From Henricia sp. BOLD:AAB3569 (lineage: Eukaryota > Echinodermata > Asteroidea > Spinulosida > Echinasteridae), in NCBI GenBank assembly GCA_037783545.1, contig JBBELK010001210.1, positions 84,437-148,436 of the forward strand: a stretch of 64,000 bases of DNA, given 5' to 3'. Shown one piece after another: positions 46,115 to 58,399 of the stretch (the first letter of the stretch is position 1; each line of letters opens with the position of its first letter). The notes below the pieces were generated by a model that was not told the origin of the DNA, searched no databases, and saw only the letters and a program-made list of their open reading frames with translations. The position numbers were made by a program, and so were the translations under genes.

Positions 46115-49100
46115 GACTTTCGCCGGGAAATGGCAGAGAAATTTCAAAGTTTAGAAAAATCTGGGTTGGGGCTTCCTGACTGCTCACACGCAGACTTTCG
46201 CCGGGAAATGGCAGAGAAATTTCAAAGTTTAGAAAAAACTGGGTTGGGGCTTCCTGACTGCTCACACGCAAACCGTGGCTGTCTGTACACACCTCTTTGG
46301 GGTACTCCTGAGTTGTGCGCATGCTCAGTCATTCGGACTGTCGTTAACGCACCGCAGTTTGGCTCGGCAATTTGGTCAAAATGTGGTCCAAACGTCGGCA
46401 AATTTGGAGGTCGAAAAATGTTCCGACGAACTTCAAATTTTGCATGCTCCAAACTCTCTATATTGCGCACTTGTCATAAAAAATTGACAGACTTTCGCCG
46501 GGAAATGGCAGAGAAATTTCAAAGTTTACAAAAAACTGGGTTGGGGCTTCCTGACTGCTCACACGCAAACCGTGGCTGTCTGTACACACCTCTTTGGGGT
46601 ACTCCTGAGTTGTGCGCATGCTCAGTCATTCGGACTGTCGTTAACGCACCGCAGTTTGGCTCGGCAATTTGGTCAAAGTGTGGTCCAAACGTCGGCAAAT
46701 TTGGAGGTCGAAAAATGTTCCGACGAACTTCAAATTTTGCATGCTCCAAACTCTCTATATTGCGCACTTGTCATAACAAATTGACAGACTTTCGCCGGGA
46801 AATGGCAGAGAAATTTCAAAGTTTAGAAAAAACTGGGTTGGGGCTTCCTGACTGCTCACACGCAAACCGTGGCTGTCTGTACACACCTCTTTGGGGTACT
46901 CCTGAGTTGTGCGCATGCTCAGTCATTCGGACTGTCGTTAACGCACCGCAGTTTGGCTCGGCAATTTGGTCAAAGTGTGGTCCAAACGTCGGCAAATTTG
47001 GAGGTCGAAAAATAGTCCAACGAACTTCAAATTTTGCATGCTCCAAACTCTCTATATCGCGCACTTGTCATAAAAAATTGACAGACTTTCGCCGGGAAAT
47101 GGCAGAGAAATTTCAAAGTTTAGAAAAAAACTGGGTTGGGGCTTCCTGACTGCTCACACGCAAATCGTGGCTGTCTGTACACACCTCTTTGGGGTACTCC
47201 TGAGTTGTGCGCATGCTCAGTCATCCAGACTGTCGTTAACGCACCGCAGTTTGGCTCGGCAATTTGGTCAAAGTGTGGTCCAAACGTCGGCAAATTTGGA
47301 GGTCGAAAAATGTTCCGACGAACTTCAAATTTTGCATGCTCCAAACTCTTTATATTGCGCACTTGTCATAACAAATTGACAGACTTTCGCCGGGAAATGG
47401 CAGAGAAATTTCAAAGTTTAGAAAAAACTGGGTTGGGGCTTCCTGACTGCTCACACGCAAACCGTGGCTGTCTGTACACACCTCTTTGGGGTACTCCTGA
47501 GTTGTGCGCATGCCCAGTCATTCGGACTGTCGTTAACGCACCGCAGTTTGGCTCGGCAATTTGGTCAAAGTGTGGTCCAAACGTCGGCAAATTTGGAGGT
47601 CGAAAAATGTTCCGACGAACTTCAAATTTTGCATGCTCCAAACTCTCTATATTGCGCACTTGTCATAAAAAAATTGACAGACTTTCGCCGGGAAATGGCA
47701 GAGAAATTTCAAAGTTTAGAAAAAACTGGGTTGGGGCTTCCTGACTGCTCACACGCAAACCGTGGCTGTCTGTACACACCTCTTTGGGGTACTCCTGAGT
47801 TGTGCGCATGCTCAGTCATTCGGACTGTCGTTAACGCACCGCAGTTTGGCTCGGCAATTTGGTCAAAGTGTGGTCCAAACGTCGGCAAATTTGGAGGTCG
47901 AAAAATGTTCCGACGAACTTCAAATTTTGCATGCTCCAAACTCTCTATATTGCGCACTTGTCATAAAAAATTGACAGACTTTCGCCGGGAAATGGCAGAG
48001 AAATTTCAAAGTTTAGAAAAAACTGGGTTGGGGCTTCCTGACTGCTCACACGCAAACCGTGGCTGTCTGTACACACCTCTTTGGGGTACTCCTGAGTTGT
48101 GCGCATGCTCAGTCATTCGGACTGTCGTTAACGCACCGCAGTTTGGATCGGCAATTTGGTCAAAGTGTGGTCCAAACGTCGGCAAATTTGGAGGTCGAAA
48201 AATGTTCCGACGAACTTCAAATTTTGCATGCTCCAAACTCTCTATATTGCGCACTTGTCATAAAAAATTGACAGACTTTCGCCGGGAAATGGCAGAGAAA
48301 TTTCAAAGTTTAGAAAAAACTGGGTTGGGGCTTCCTGACTGCTCACACGCAAACCGTGGCTGTCTGTACACACCTCTTTGGGGTACTCCTGAGTTGTGCG
48401 CATGCTCAGTCATCCGGACTGTCGTTAACGCACCGCAGTTTGGCTCGGCAATTTGGTCAAAGTGTGGTCCAAACGTCGGCAAATTTGGAGGTCGAAAAAT
48501 GTTCCGACGAACTTCAAATTTTGCATGCTCCAAACTCTTTATATTGCGCACTTGTCATAAACAATTGACAGACTTTCGCCGGGAAATGGCAGAGAAATTT
48601 CAAAGTTTAGAAAAAACTGGGTTGGGGCTTCCTGACTGCTCACACGCAGACTTTCGCCGGGAAATGGCAGAGAAATTTCAAAGTTTAGAAAAAACTGGGT
48701 TGGGGCTTCCTGACTGCTCACACGCACACCGTGGCTGTCTGTACACACCTCTTTGGGGTACTCCTGAGTTGTGCGCATGCTCAGTCATTCGGACTGTCGT
48801 TAACGCACCGCAGTTTGGCTCGGCAATTTGGTCAAAATGTGGTCCAAACGTCGGCAAATTTGGAGGTCGAAAAATGTTCCGACGAACTTCAAATTTTGCA
48901 TGCTCCAAACTCTCTATATTGCGCACTTGTCATAAAAAATTGACAGACTTTCGCCGGGAAATGGCAGAGAAATTTCAAAGTTTACAAAAAACTGGGTTGG
49001 GGCTTCCTGACTGCTCACATGCAAACCGTGGCTGTCTGTACACACCTCTTTGGGGTACTCCTGAGTTGTGCGCATGCTCAGTCATTCGGACTGTCGTTAA

Positions 49101-52100
49101 CGCACCGCAGTTTGGCTCGGCAATTTGGTCAAAGTGTGGTCCAAACGTCGGCAAATTTGGAGGTCGAAAAATGTTCCGACGAACTTCAAATTTTGCATGC
49201 TCCAAACTCTCTATATTGCGCACTTGTCATAAAAAATTGACAGACTTTCGCCGGGAAATGGCAGAGAAATTTCAAAGTTTAGAAAAAACTGGGTTGGGGC
49301 TTCCTGACTGCTCACACGCAAACCGTGGCTGTCTGTACACACCTCTTTGGGGTACTCCTGAGTTGTGCGCATGCTCAGTCATTCGGACTGTCGTTAACGC
49401 ACCGCAGTTTGGCTCGGCAATTTGGTCAAAGTGTGGTCCAAACGTCGGCAAATTTGGAGGTCGAAAAATAGTCCAACGAACTTCAAATTTTGCATGCTCC
49501 AAACTCTTTATATTGCGCACTTGTCATAACAAATTGACAGACTTTCGCCGGGAAATGGCAGAGAAATTTCAAAGTTTAGAAAAAACTGGGTTGGGGCTTC
49601 CTGACTGCTCACACGCAAACCGTGGCTGTCTGTACACACCTCTTTGGGGTACTCCTGAGTTGTGCGCATGCCCAGTCATTCGGACTGTCGTTAACGCACC
49701 GCAGTTTGGCTCGGCAATTTGGTCAAAGTGTGGTCCAAACGTCGGCAAATTTGGAGGTCGAAAAATGTTCCGACGAACTTCAAATTTTGCATGCTCCAAA
49801 CTCTCTATATTGCGCACTTGTCATAAAAAAATTGACAGACTTTCGCCGGGAAATGGCAGAGAAATTTCAAAGTTTAGAAAAAACTGGGTTGGGGCTTCCT
49901 GACTGCTCACACGCAAACCGTGGCTGTCTGTACACACCTCTTTGGGGTACTCCTGAGTTGTGCGCATGCTCAGTCATTCGGACTGTCGTTAACGCACCGC
50001 AGTTTGGCTCGGCAATTTGGTCAAAGTGTGGTCCAAACGTCGGCAAATTTGGAGGTCGAAAAATAGTCCGACGAACTTCAAATTTTGCATGCTCCAAACT
50101 CTCTATATCGCGCACTTGTCATAAAAAATTGACAGACTTTCGCCGGGAAATGGCAGAGAAATTTCAAAGTTTAGAAAAAACTGGGTTGGGGCTTCCTGAC
50201 TGCTCACACGCAAATCGTGGCTGTCTGTACACACCTCTTTGGGGTACTCCTGAGTTGTGCGCATGCTCAGTCATTCGGACTGTCGTTAACGCACCGCAGT
50301 TTGGCTCGGCAATTTGGTCAAAGTGTGGTCCAAACGTCGGCAAATTTGGAGGTCGAAAAATGTTCCGACGAACTTCAAATTTTGCATGCTCCAAACTCTT
50401 TATATTGCGCACTTGTCATAAAAAATTGACAGACTTTCGCCGGGAAATGGCAGAGAAATTTCAAAGTTTAGAAAAAACTGGGTTGGGGCTTCCTGACTGC
50501 TCACACGCAAACCGTGGCTGTCTGTACACACCTCTTTGGGGTACTCCTGAGTTGTGCGCATGCTCAGTCATTCGGACTGTCGTTAACGCACCGCAGTTTG
50601 GCTCGGCAATTTGGTCAAAGTGTGGTCCAAACGTCGGCAAATTTGGAGGTCGAAAAATGTTCCGACGAACTTCAAATTTTGCATGCTCCAAACTCTCTAT
50701 ATTGCGCACTTGTCATAAAAAATTGACAGACTTTCGCCGGGAAATGGCAGAGAAATTTCAAAGTTTAGAAAAAAATGGGTTGGGGCTTCCTGACTGCTCA
50801 CACGCAAACCGTGGCTGTCTGTACACACCTCTTTGGGGTACTCCTGAGTTGTGCGCATGCTCAGTCATTCGGACTGTCGTTAACGCACCGCAGTTTGGCT
50901 CGGCAATTTGGTCAAAGTGTGGTCCAAACGTCGGCAAATTTGGAGGTCGAAAAATGTTCCGACGAACTTCAAATTTTGCATGCTCCAAACTCTCTATATT
51001 GCGCACTTGTCATAAAAAATTGACAGACTTTCGCCGGGAAATGGCAGAGAAATTTCAAAGTTTAGAAAAAACTGGGTTGGGGCTTCCTGACTGCTCACAC
51101 GCAAACCGTGGCTGTCTGTACACACCTCTTTGGGGTACTCCTGAGTTGTGCGCATGCTCAGTCATTCGGACTGTCGTTAACGCACCGCAGTTTGGATCGG
51201 CAATTTGGTCAAAGTGTGGTCCAAACGTCGGCAAATTTGGAGGTCGAAAAATGTTCCGACGAACTTCAAATTTTGCATGCTCCAAACTCTCTATATTGCG
51301 CACTTGTCATAAAAAATTGACAGACTTTCGCCGGGAAATGGCAGAGAAATTTCAAAGTTTAGAAAAAACTGGGTTGGGGCTTCCTGACTGCTCACACGCA
51401 GACTTTCGCCGGGAAATGGCAGAGAAATTTCAAAGTTTAGAAAAAACTGGGTTGGGGCTTCCTGACTGCTCACACGCAAACCGTGGCTGTCTGTACACAC
51501 CTCTTTGGGGTACTCCTGAGTTGTGCGCATGCTCAGTCATTCGGACTGTCGTTAACGCACCGCAGTTTGGCTCGGCAATTTGGTCAAAGTGTGGTCCAAA
51601 CGTCGGCAAATTTGGAGGTCGAAAAATGTTCCGACGAACTTCAAATTTTGCATGCTCCAAACTCTCTATATTGCGCACTTGTCATAAAAAATTGACAGAC
51701 TTTCGCCGGGAAATGGCAGAGAAATTTCAAAGTTTACAAAAAACTGGGTTGGGGCTTCCTGACTGCTCACACGCAAACCGTGGCTGTCTGTACACACCTC
51801 TTTGGGGTACTCCTGAGTTGTGCGCATGCTCAGTCATTCGGACTGTCGTTAACGCACCGCAGTTTGGCTCGGCAATTTGGTCAAAGTGTGGTCCAAACGT
51901 CGGCAAATTTGGAGGTCGAAAAATGTTCCGACGAACTTCAAATTTTGCATGCTCCAAACTCTCTATATTGCGCACTTGTCATAAAAAATTGACAGACTTT
52001 CGCCGGGAAATGGCAGAGAAATTTCAAAGTTTAGAAAAAACTGGGTTGGGGCTTCCTGACTGCTCACACGCAAACCGTGGCTGTCTGTACACACCTCTTT

Positions 52101-54231
52101 GGGGTACTCCTGAGTTGTGCGCATGCTCAGTCATTCGGACTGTCGTTAACGCACCGCAGTTTGGCTCGGCAATTTGGTCAAAGTGTGGTCCAAACGTCGG
52201 CAAATTTGGAGGTCGAAAAATAGTCCAACGAACTTCAAATTTTGCATGCTCCAAACTCTTTATATTGCGCACTTGTCATAACAAATTGACAGACTTTCGC
52301 CGGGAAATGGCAGAGAAATTTCAAAGTTTAGAAAAAACTGGGTTGGGGCTTCCTGACTGCTCACACGCAAACCGTGGCTGTCTGTACACACCTCTTTGGG
52401 GTACTCCTGAGTTGTGCGCATGCCCAGTCATTCGGACTGTCGTTAACGCACCGCAGTTTGGCTCGGCAATTTGGTCAAAGTGTGGTCCAAACGTCGGCAA
52501 ATTTGGAGGTCGAAAAATGTTCCGACGAACTTCAAATTTTGCATGCTCCAAACTCTCTATATTGCGCACTTGTCATAAAAAAATTGACAGACTTTCGCCG
52601 GGAAATGGCAGAGAAATTTCAAAGTTTAGAAAAAACTGGGTTGGGGCTTCCTGACTGCTCACACGCAAACCGTGGCTGTCTGTACACACCTCTTTGGGGT
52701 ACTCCTGAGTTGTGCGCATGCTCAGTCATTCGGACTGTCGTTAACGCACCGCAGTTTGGCTCGGCAATTTGGTCAAAGTGTGGTCCAAACGTCGGCAAAT
52801 TTGGAGGTCGAAAAATAGTCCGACGAACTTCAAATTTTGCATGCTCCAAACTCTCTATATCGCGCACTTGTCATAAAAAATTGACAGACTTTCGCCGGGA
52901 AATGGCAGAGAAATTTCAAAGTTTAGAAAAAACTGGGTTGGGGCTTCCTGACTGCTCACACGCAAATCGTGGCTGTCTGTACACACCTCTTTGGGGTACT
53001 CCTGAGTTGTGCGCATGCTCAGTCATTCGGACTGTCGTTAACGCACCGCAGTTTGGCTCGGCAATTTGGTCAAAGTGTGGTCCAAACGTCGGCAAATTTG
53101 GAGGTCGAAAAATGTTCCGACGAACTTCAAATTTTGCATGCTCCAAACTCTTTATATTGCGCACTTGTCATAAAAAATTGACAGACTTTCGCCGGGAAAT
53201 GGCAGAGAAATTTCAAAGTTTAGAAAAAACTGGGTTGGGGCTTCCTGACTGCTCACACGCAAACCGTGGCTGTCTGTACACACCTCTTTGGGGTACTCCT
53301 GAGTTGTGCGCATGCTCAGTCATTCGGACTGTCGTTAACGCACCGCAGTTTGGCTCGGCAATTTGGTCAAAGTGTGGTCCAAACGTCGGCAAATTTGGAG
53401 GTCGAAAAATGTTCCGACGAACTTCAAATTTTGCATGCTCCAAACTCTCTATATTGCGCACTTGTCATAAAAAATTGACAGACTTTCGCCGGGAAATGGC
53501 AGAGAAATTTCAAAGTTTAGAAAAAAATGGGTTGGGGCTTCCTGACTGCTCACACGCAAACCGTGGCTGTCTGTACACACCTCTTTGGGGTACTCCTGAG
53601 TTGTGCGCATGCTCAGTCATTCGGACTGTCGTTAACGCACCGCAGTTTGGCTCGGCAATTTGGTCAAAGTGTGGTCCAAACGTCGGCAAATTTGGAGGTC
53701 GAAAAATGTTCCGACGAACTTCAAATTTTGCATGCTCCAAACTCTCTATATTGCGCACTTGTCATAAAAAATTGACAGACTTTCGCCGGGAAATGGCAGA
53801 GAAATTTCAAAGTTTAGAAAAAAACTGGGTTGGGGCTTCCTGACTGCTCACACGCAAACCGTGGCTGTCTGTACACACCTCTTTGGGGTACTCCTGAGTT
53901 GTGCGCATGCTCAGTCATTCGGACTGTCGTTAACGCACCGCAGTTTGGATCGGCAATTTGGTCAAAGTGTGGTCCAAACGTCGGCAAATTTGGAGGTCGA
54001 AAAATGTTCCGACGAACTTCAAATTTTGCATGCTCCAAACTCTCTATATTGCGCACTTGTCATAAAAAATTGACAGACTTTCGCCGGGAAATGGCAGAGA
54101 AATTTCAAAGTTTAGAAAAAACTGGGTTGGGGCTTCCTGACTGCTCACACGCAGACTTTCGCCGGGAAATGGCAGAGAAATTTCAAAGTTTAGAAAAAAC
54201 TGGGTTGGGGCTTCCTGACTGCTCACACGCA
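46115..54231 (+). repeat. 8-9-monomer higher-order repeat with 78-bp internal duplication
   Basis: A partial duplication of 78 bp joins CACACGCA directly to GACTTTCGCC, so that segment appears twice in one monomer. The junction recurs at about 46193, 48649, 51401 and 54154, with spacings of 2456, 2752 and 2753 bp. These equal 8 or 9 monomers plus 78 bp and an odd base. Neighbouring variants recur in the same order (TTTACAAAAAACTGG, GGATCGGCAATTTGG, ATAGTCCAACG). The ~2.75 kb unit is therefore a tandem higher-order repeat. Confidence 0.82.
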
Positions 54232-57200
54232 AACCGTGGCTGTCTGTACACACCTCTTTGGGGTACTCCTGAGTTGTGCGCATGCTCAGTCATTCGGACT
54301 GTCGTTAACGCACCGCAGTTTGGCTCGGCAATTTGGTCAAAGTGTGGTCCAAACGTCGGCAAATTTGGAGGTCGAAAAATGTTCCGACGAACTTCAAATT
54401 TTGCATGCTCCAAACTCTCTATATTGCGCACTTGTCATAAAAAATTGACAGACTTTCGCCGGGAAATGGCAGAGAAATTTCAAAGTTTACAAAAAACTGG
54501 GTTGGGGCTTCCTGACTGCTCACACGCAAACCGTGGCTGTCTGTACACACCTCTTTGGGGTACTCCTGAGTTGTGCGCATGCTCAGTCATTATTCGGACT
54601 GTCGTTAACGCACCGCAGTTTGGCTCGGCAATTTGGTCAAAGTGTGGTCCAAACGTCGGCAAATTTGGAGGTCGAAAAATGTTCCGACGAACTTCAAATT
54701 TTGCATGCTCCAAACTCTCTATATTGCGCACTTGTCATAACAAATTGACAGACTTTCGCCGGGAAATGGCAGAGAAATTTCAAAGTTTAGAAAAAACTGG
54801 GTTGGGGCTTCCTGACTGCTCACACGCAAACCGTGGCTGTCTGTACACACCTCTTTGGGGTACTCCTGAGTTGTGCGCATGCTCAGTCATTCGGACTGTC
54901 GTTAACGCACCGCAGTTTGGCTCGGCAATTTGGTCAAAGTGTGGTCCAAACGTCGGCAAATTTGGAGGTCGAAGAATAGTCCAACGAACTTCAAATTTTG
55001 CATGCTCCAAACTCTCTATATCGCGCACTTGTCATAAAAAATTGACAGACTTTCGCCGGGAAATGGCAGAGAAATTTCAAAGTTTAGAAAAAAACTGGGT
55101 TGGGGCTTCCTGACTGCTCACACGCAAATCGTGGCTGTCTGTACACACCTCTTTGGGGTACTCCTGAGTTGTGCGCATGCTCAGTCATTCGGACTGTCGT
55201 TAACGCACCGCAGTTTGGCTCGGCAATTTGGTCAAAGTGTGGTCCAAACGTCGGCAAATTTGGAGGTCGAAAAATGTTCCGACGAACTTCAAATTTTGCA
55301 TGCTCCAAACTCTCTATATTGCGCACTTGTCATAACAAATTGACAGACTTTCGCCGGGAAATGGCAGAGAAATTTCAAAGTTTAGAAAAAACTGGGTTGG
55401 GGCTTCCTTACTGCTCACACGCAAACCGTGGCTGTCTGTACACACCTCTTTGGGGTACTCCTGAGTTGTGCGCATGCTCAGTCATTCGGACTGTCGTTAA
55501 CGCACCGCAGTTTGGCTCGGCAATTTGGTCAAAGTGTGGTCCAAACGTCGGCAAATTTGGAGGTCGAAAAATAGTCCGACGAACTTCAAATTTTGCATGC
55601 TCCAAACTCTCTATATCGCGCACTTGTCATAAAAAATTGACAGACTTTCGCCGGGAAATGGCAGAGAAATTTCAAAGTTTAGAAAAAACTGGGTTGGGGC
55701 TTCCTGACTGCTCACACGCAAATCGTGGCTGTCTGTACACACCTCTTTGGGGTACTCCTGAGTTGTGCGCATGCTCAGTCATTCGGACTGTCGTTAACGC
55801 ACCGCAGTTTGGCTCGGCAATTTGGTCAAAGTGTGGTCCAAACGTCGGCAAATTTGGAGGTCGAAAAATGTTCCGACGAACTTCAAATTTTGCATGCTCC
55901 AAACTCTCTATATTGCGCACTTGTCATAAAAAATTGACAGACTTTCGCCGGGAAATGGCAGAGAAATTTCAAAGTTTAGAAAAAACTGGGTTGGGGCTTC
56001 CTGACTGCTCACACGCAAACCGTGGCTGTCTGTACACACCTCTTTGGGGTACTCCTGAGTTGTGCGCATGCTCAGTCATTCGGACTGTCGTTAACGCACC
56101 GCAGTTTGGCTCGGCAATTTGGTCAAAGTGTGGTCCAAACGTCGGCAAATTTGGAGGTCGAAAAATAGTCCGACGAACTTCAAATTTTGCATGCTCCAAA
56201 CTCTCTATATCGCGCACTTGTCATAAAAAAATGACAGACTTTCGCCGGGAAATGGCAGAGAAATTTCAAAGTTTAGAAAAAACTGGGTTGGGGCTTCCTG
56301 ACTGCTCACACGCAAATCGTGGCTGTCTGTACACACCTCTTTGGGGTACTCCTGAGTTGTGCGCATGCTCAGTCATTCGGACTGTCGTTAACGCACCGCA
56401 GTTTGGCTCGGCAATTTGGTCAAAGTGTGGTCCAAACGTCGGCAAATTTGGAGGTCGAAAAATGTTCCGAACTCTCTATATTGCGCACTTGTCATAAAAA
56501 ATTGACAGACTTTCGCCGGGAAATGGCAGAGAAATTTCAAAGTTTAGAAAAAACTGGGTTGGGGCTTCCTGACTGCTCACACGCAAACCGTGGCTTTCTG
56601 TACACACCTCTTTGGGGTACTCCTGAGTTGTGCGCATGCTCAGTCATTCGGACTGTCGTTAACGCACCGCAGTTTGGCTCGGCAATTTGGTCAAAGTGTG
56701 GTCCAAACGTCGGCAAATTTGGAGGTCGAAAATTGTTCCGACGAACTTCAAATGTTGCATGCTCCAAACTCTCTATATTGCGCACTTGTCATAAAAAATT
56801 GACAGACTTTCGCCGGGAAATGGCAGAGAAATTTCAAAGTTTAGAAAAAACTGGGTTGGGGCTTCCTGACTGCTCACACGCAAACCGTGGCTGTCTGTAC
56901 ACACCTCTTTGGGGTACTCCTGAGTTGTGCGCATGCTCAGTCATTCGGACTGTCGTTAACGCACCGCAGTTTGGCTCGGCAATTTGGTCAAAGTGTGGTC
57001 CAAACGTCGGCAAATTTGGAGGTCGAAAAATGTTCCGACGAACTTCAAATTTTGCATGCTCCAAACTCTCTACATTGCGCACTTGTCATAAAAAATTGAC
57101 AGAGAAATTTCAAAGTTTAGAAAAAACTGGGTTGGGGCTTCCTGACTGCTCACACGCAAACCGTGGCTGTCTGTACACACCTCTTTGGGGTACTCCTGAG

Positions 57201-58399
57201 TTGTGCGCATGCTCAGTCATTCGGACTGTCGTTAACGCACCGCAGTTTGGCTCGGCAATTTGGTCAAAGTGTGGTCCAAACGTCGGCAAATTTGGAGGTC
57301 GAAAAATGTTCCGACGAACTTCAAATTTTGCATGCTCCAAACTCTCTATATTGCGCACTTGTCATAAAAAAATTGACAGACTTTCGCCGGGAAATGGCAG
57401 AGAAATTTCAAAGTTTAGAAAAAAACTGGGTTGGGGCTTCCTGACTGCTCACACGCAAACCGTGGCTGTCTGTACACACCTCTTTGGGGTACTCCTGAGT
57501 TGTGCGCATGCTCAGTCATTCGGACTGTCGTTAACGCACCGCAGTTTGGCTCGGCAATTTGGTCAAAGTGTGGTCCAAACGTCGGCAAATTTGGAGGTCG
57601 AAAAATGTTCCGACGAACTTCAAATTTTGCATGCTCCAAACTCTCTATATTGCGCACTTGTCATAAAAAATTGACAGACTTTCGCCGGGAAATGGCAGAG
57701 AAATTTCAAAGTTTAGAAAAAACTGGGTTGGGGACTTCCTGACTGCTCACACGCAAACCGTGGCTGTCTGTACACACCTCTTTGGGGTACTCCTGAGTTG
57801 TGCGCATGCTCAGTCATTCGGACTGTCGTTAACGCACCGCAGTTTGGCTCGGAAATTTGGTCAAAGTGTGGTCCAAACGTCGGCAAATTTGAAGGTCGAA
57901 AAATGTTCCGACGAACTTCAAATTTTGCATGCTCCAAACTCTCTATATTGCGCACTTGTCATAAAAAATTGACAGACTTTCGCCGGGAAATGGCAGAGAA
58001 ATTTCAAAGTTTAGAAAAAACTGGGTTGGGGCTTCCTGACTGCTCACACGCAAACCGTGGCTGTCTGTACACACCTCTTTGGGGTACTCCTGAGTTGTGC
58101 GCATGCTCAGTCATTCGGACTGTCGTTAACGCACCGCAGTTTGGCTCGGCAATTTGGTCAAAGTGTGGTCCAAACGTCGGCAAATTTGGAGGTCGAAAAA
58201 TGTTCCGACGAACTTCAAATTTTGCATGCTCCAAACTCTCTATATTGCGCACTTGTCATAAAAAAATTGACAGACTTTCGCCGGGAAATGGCAGAGAAAT
58301 TTCAAAGTTTAGAAAAAACTGGGTTGGGGCTTCCTGACTGCTCACACGCAAACCGTGGCTGTCTGTACACACCTCTTTGGGGTACTCCTGAGTTGTGCG

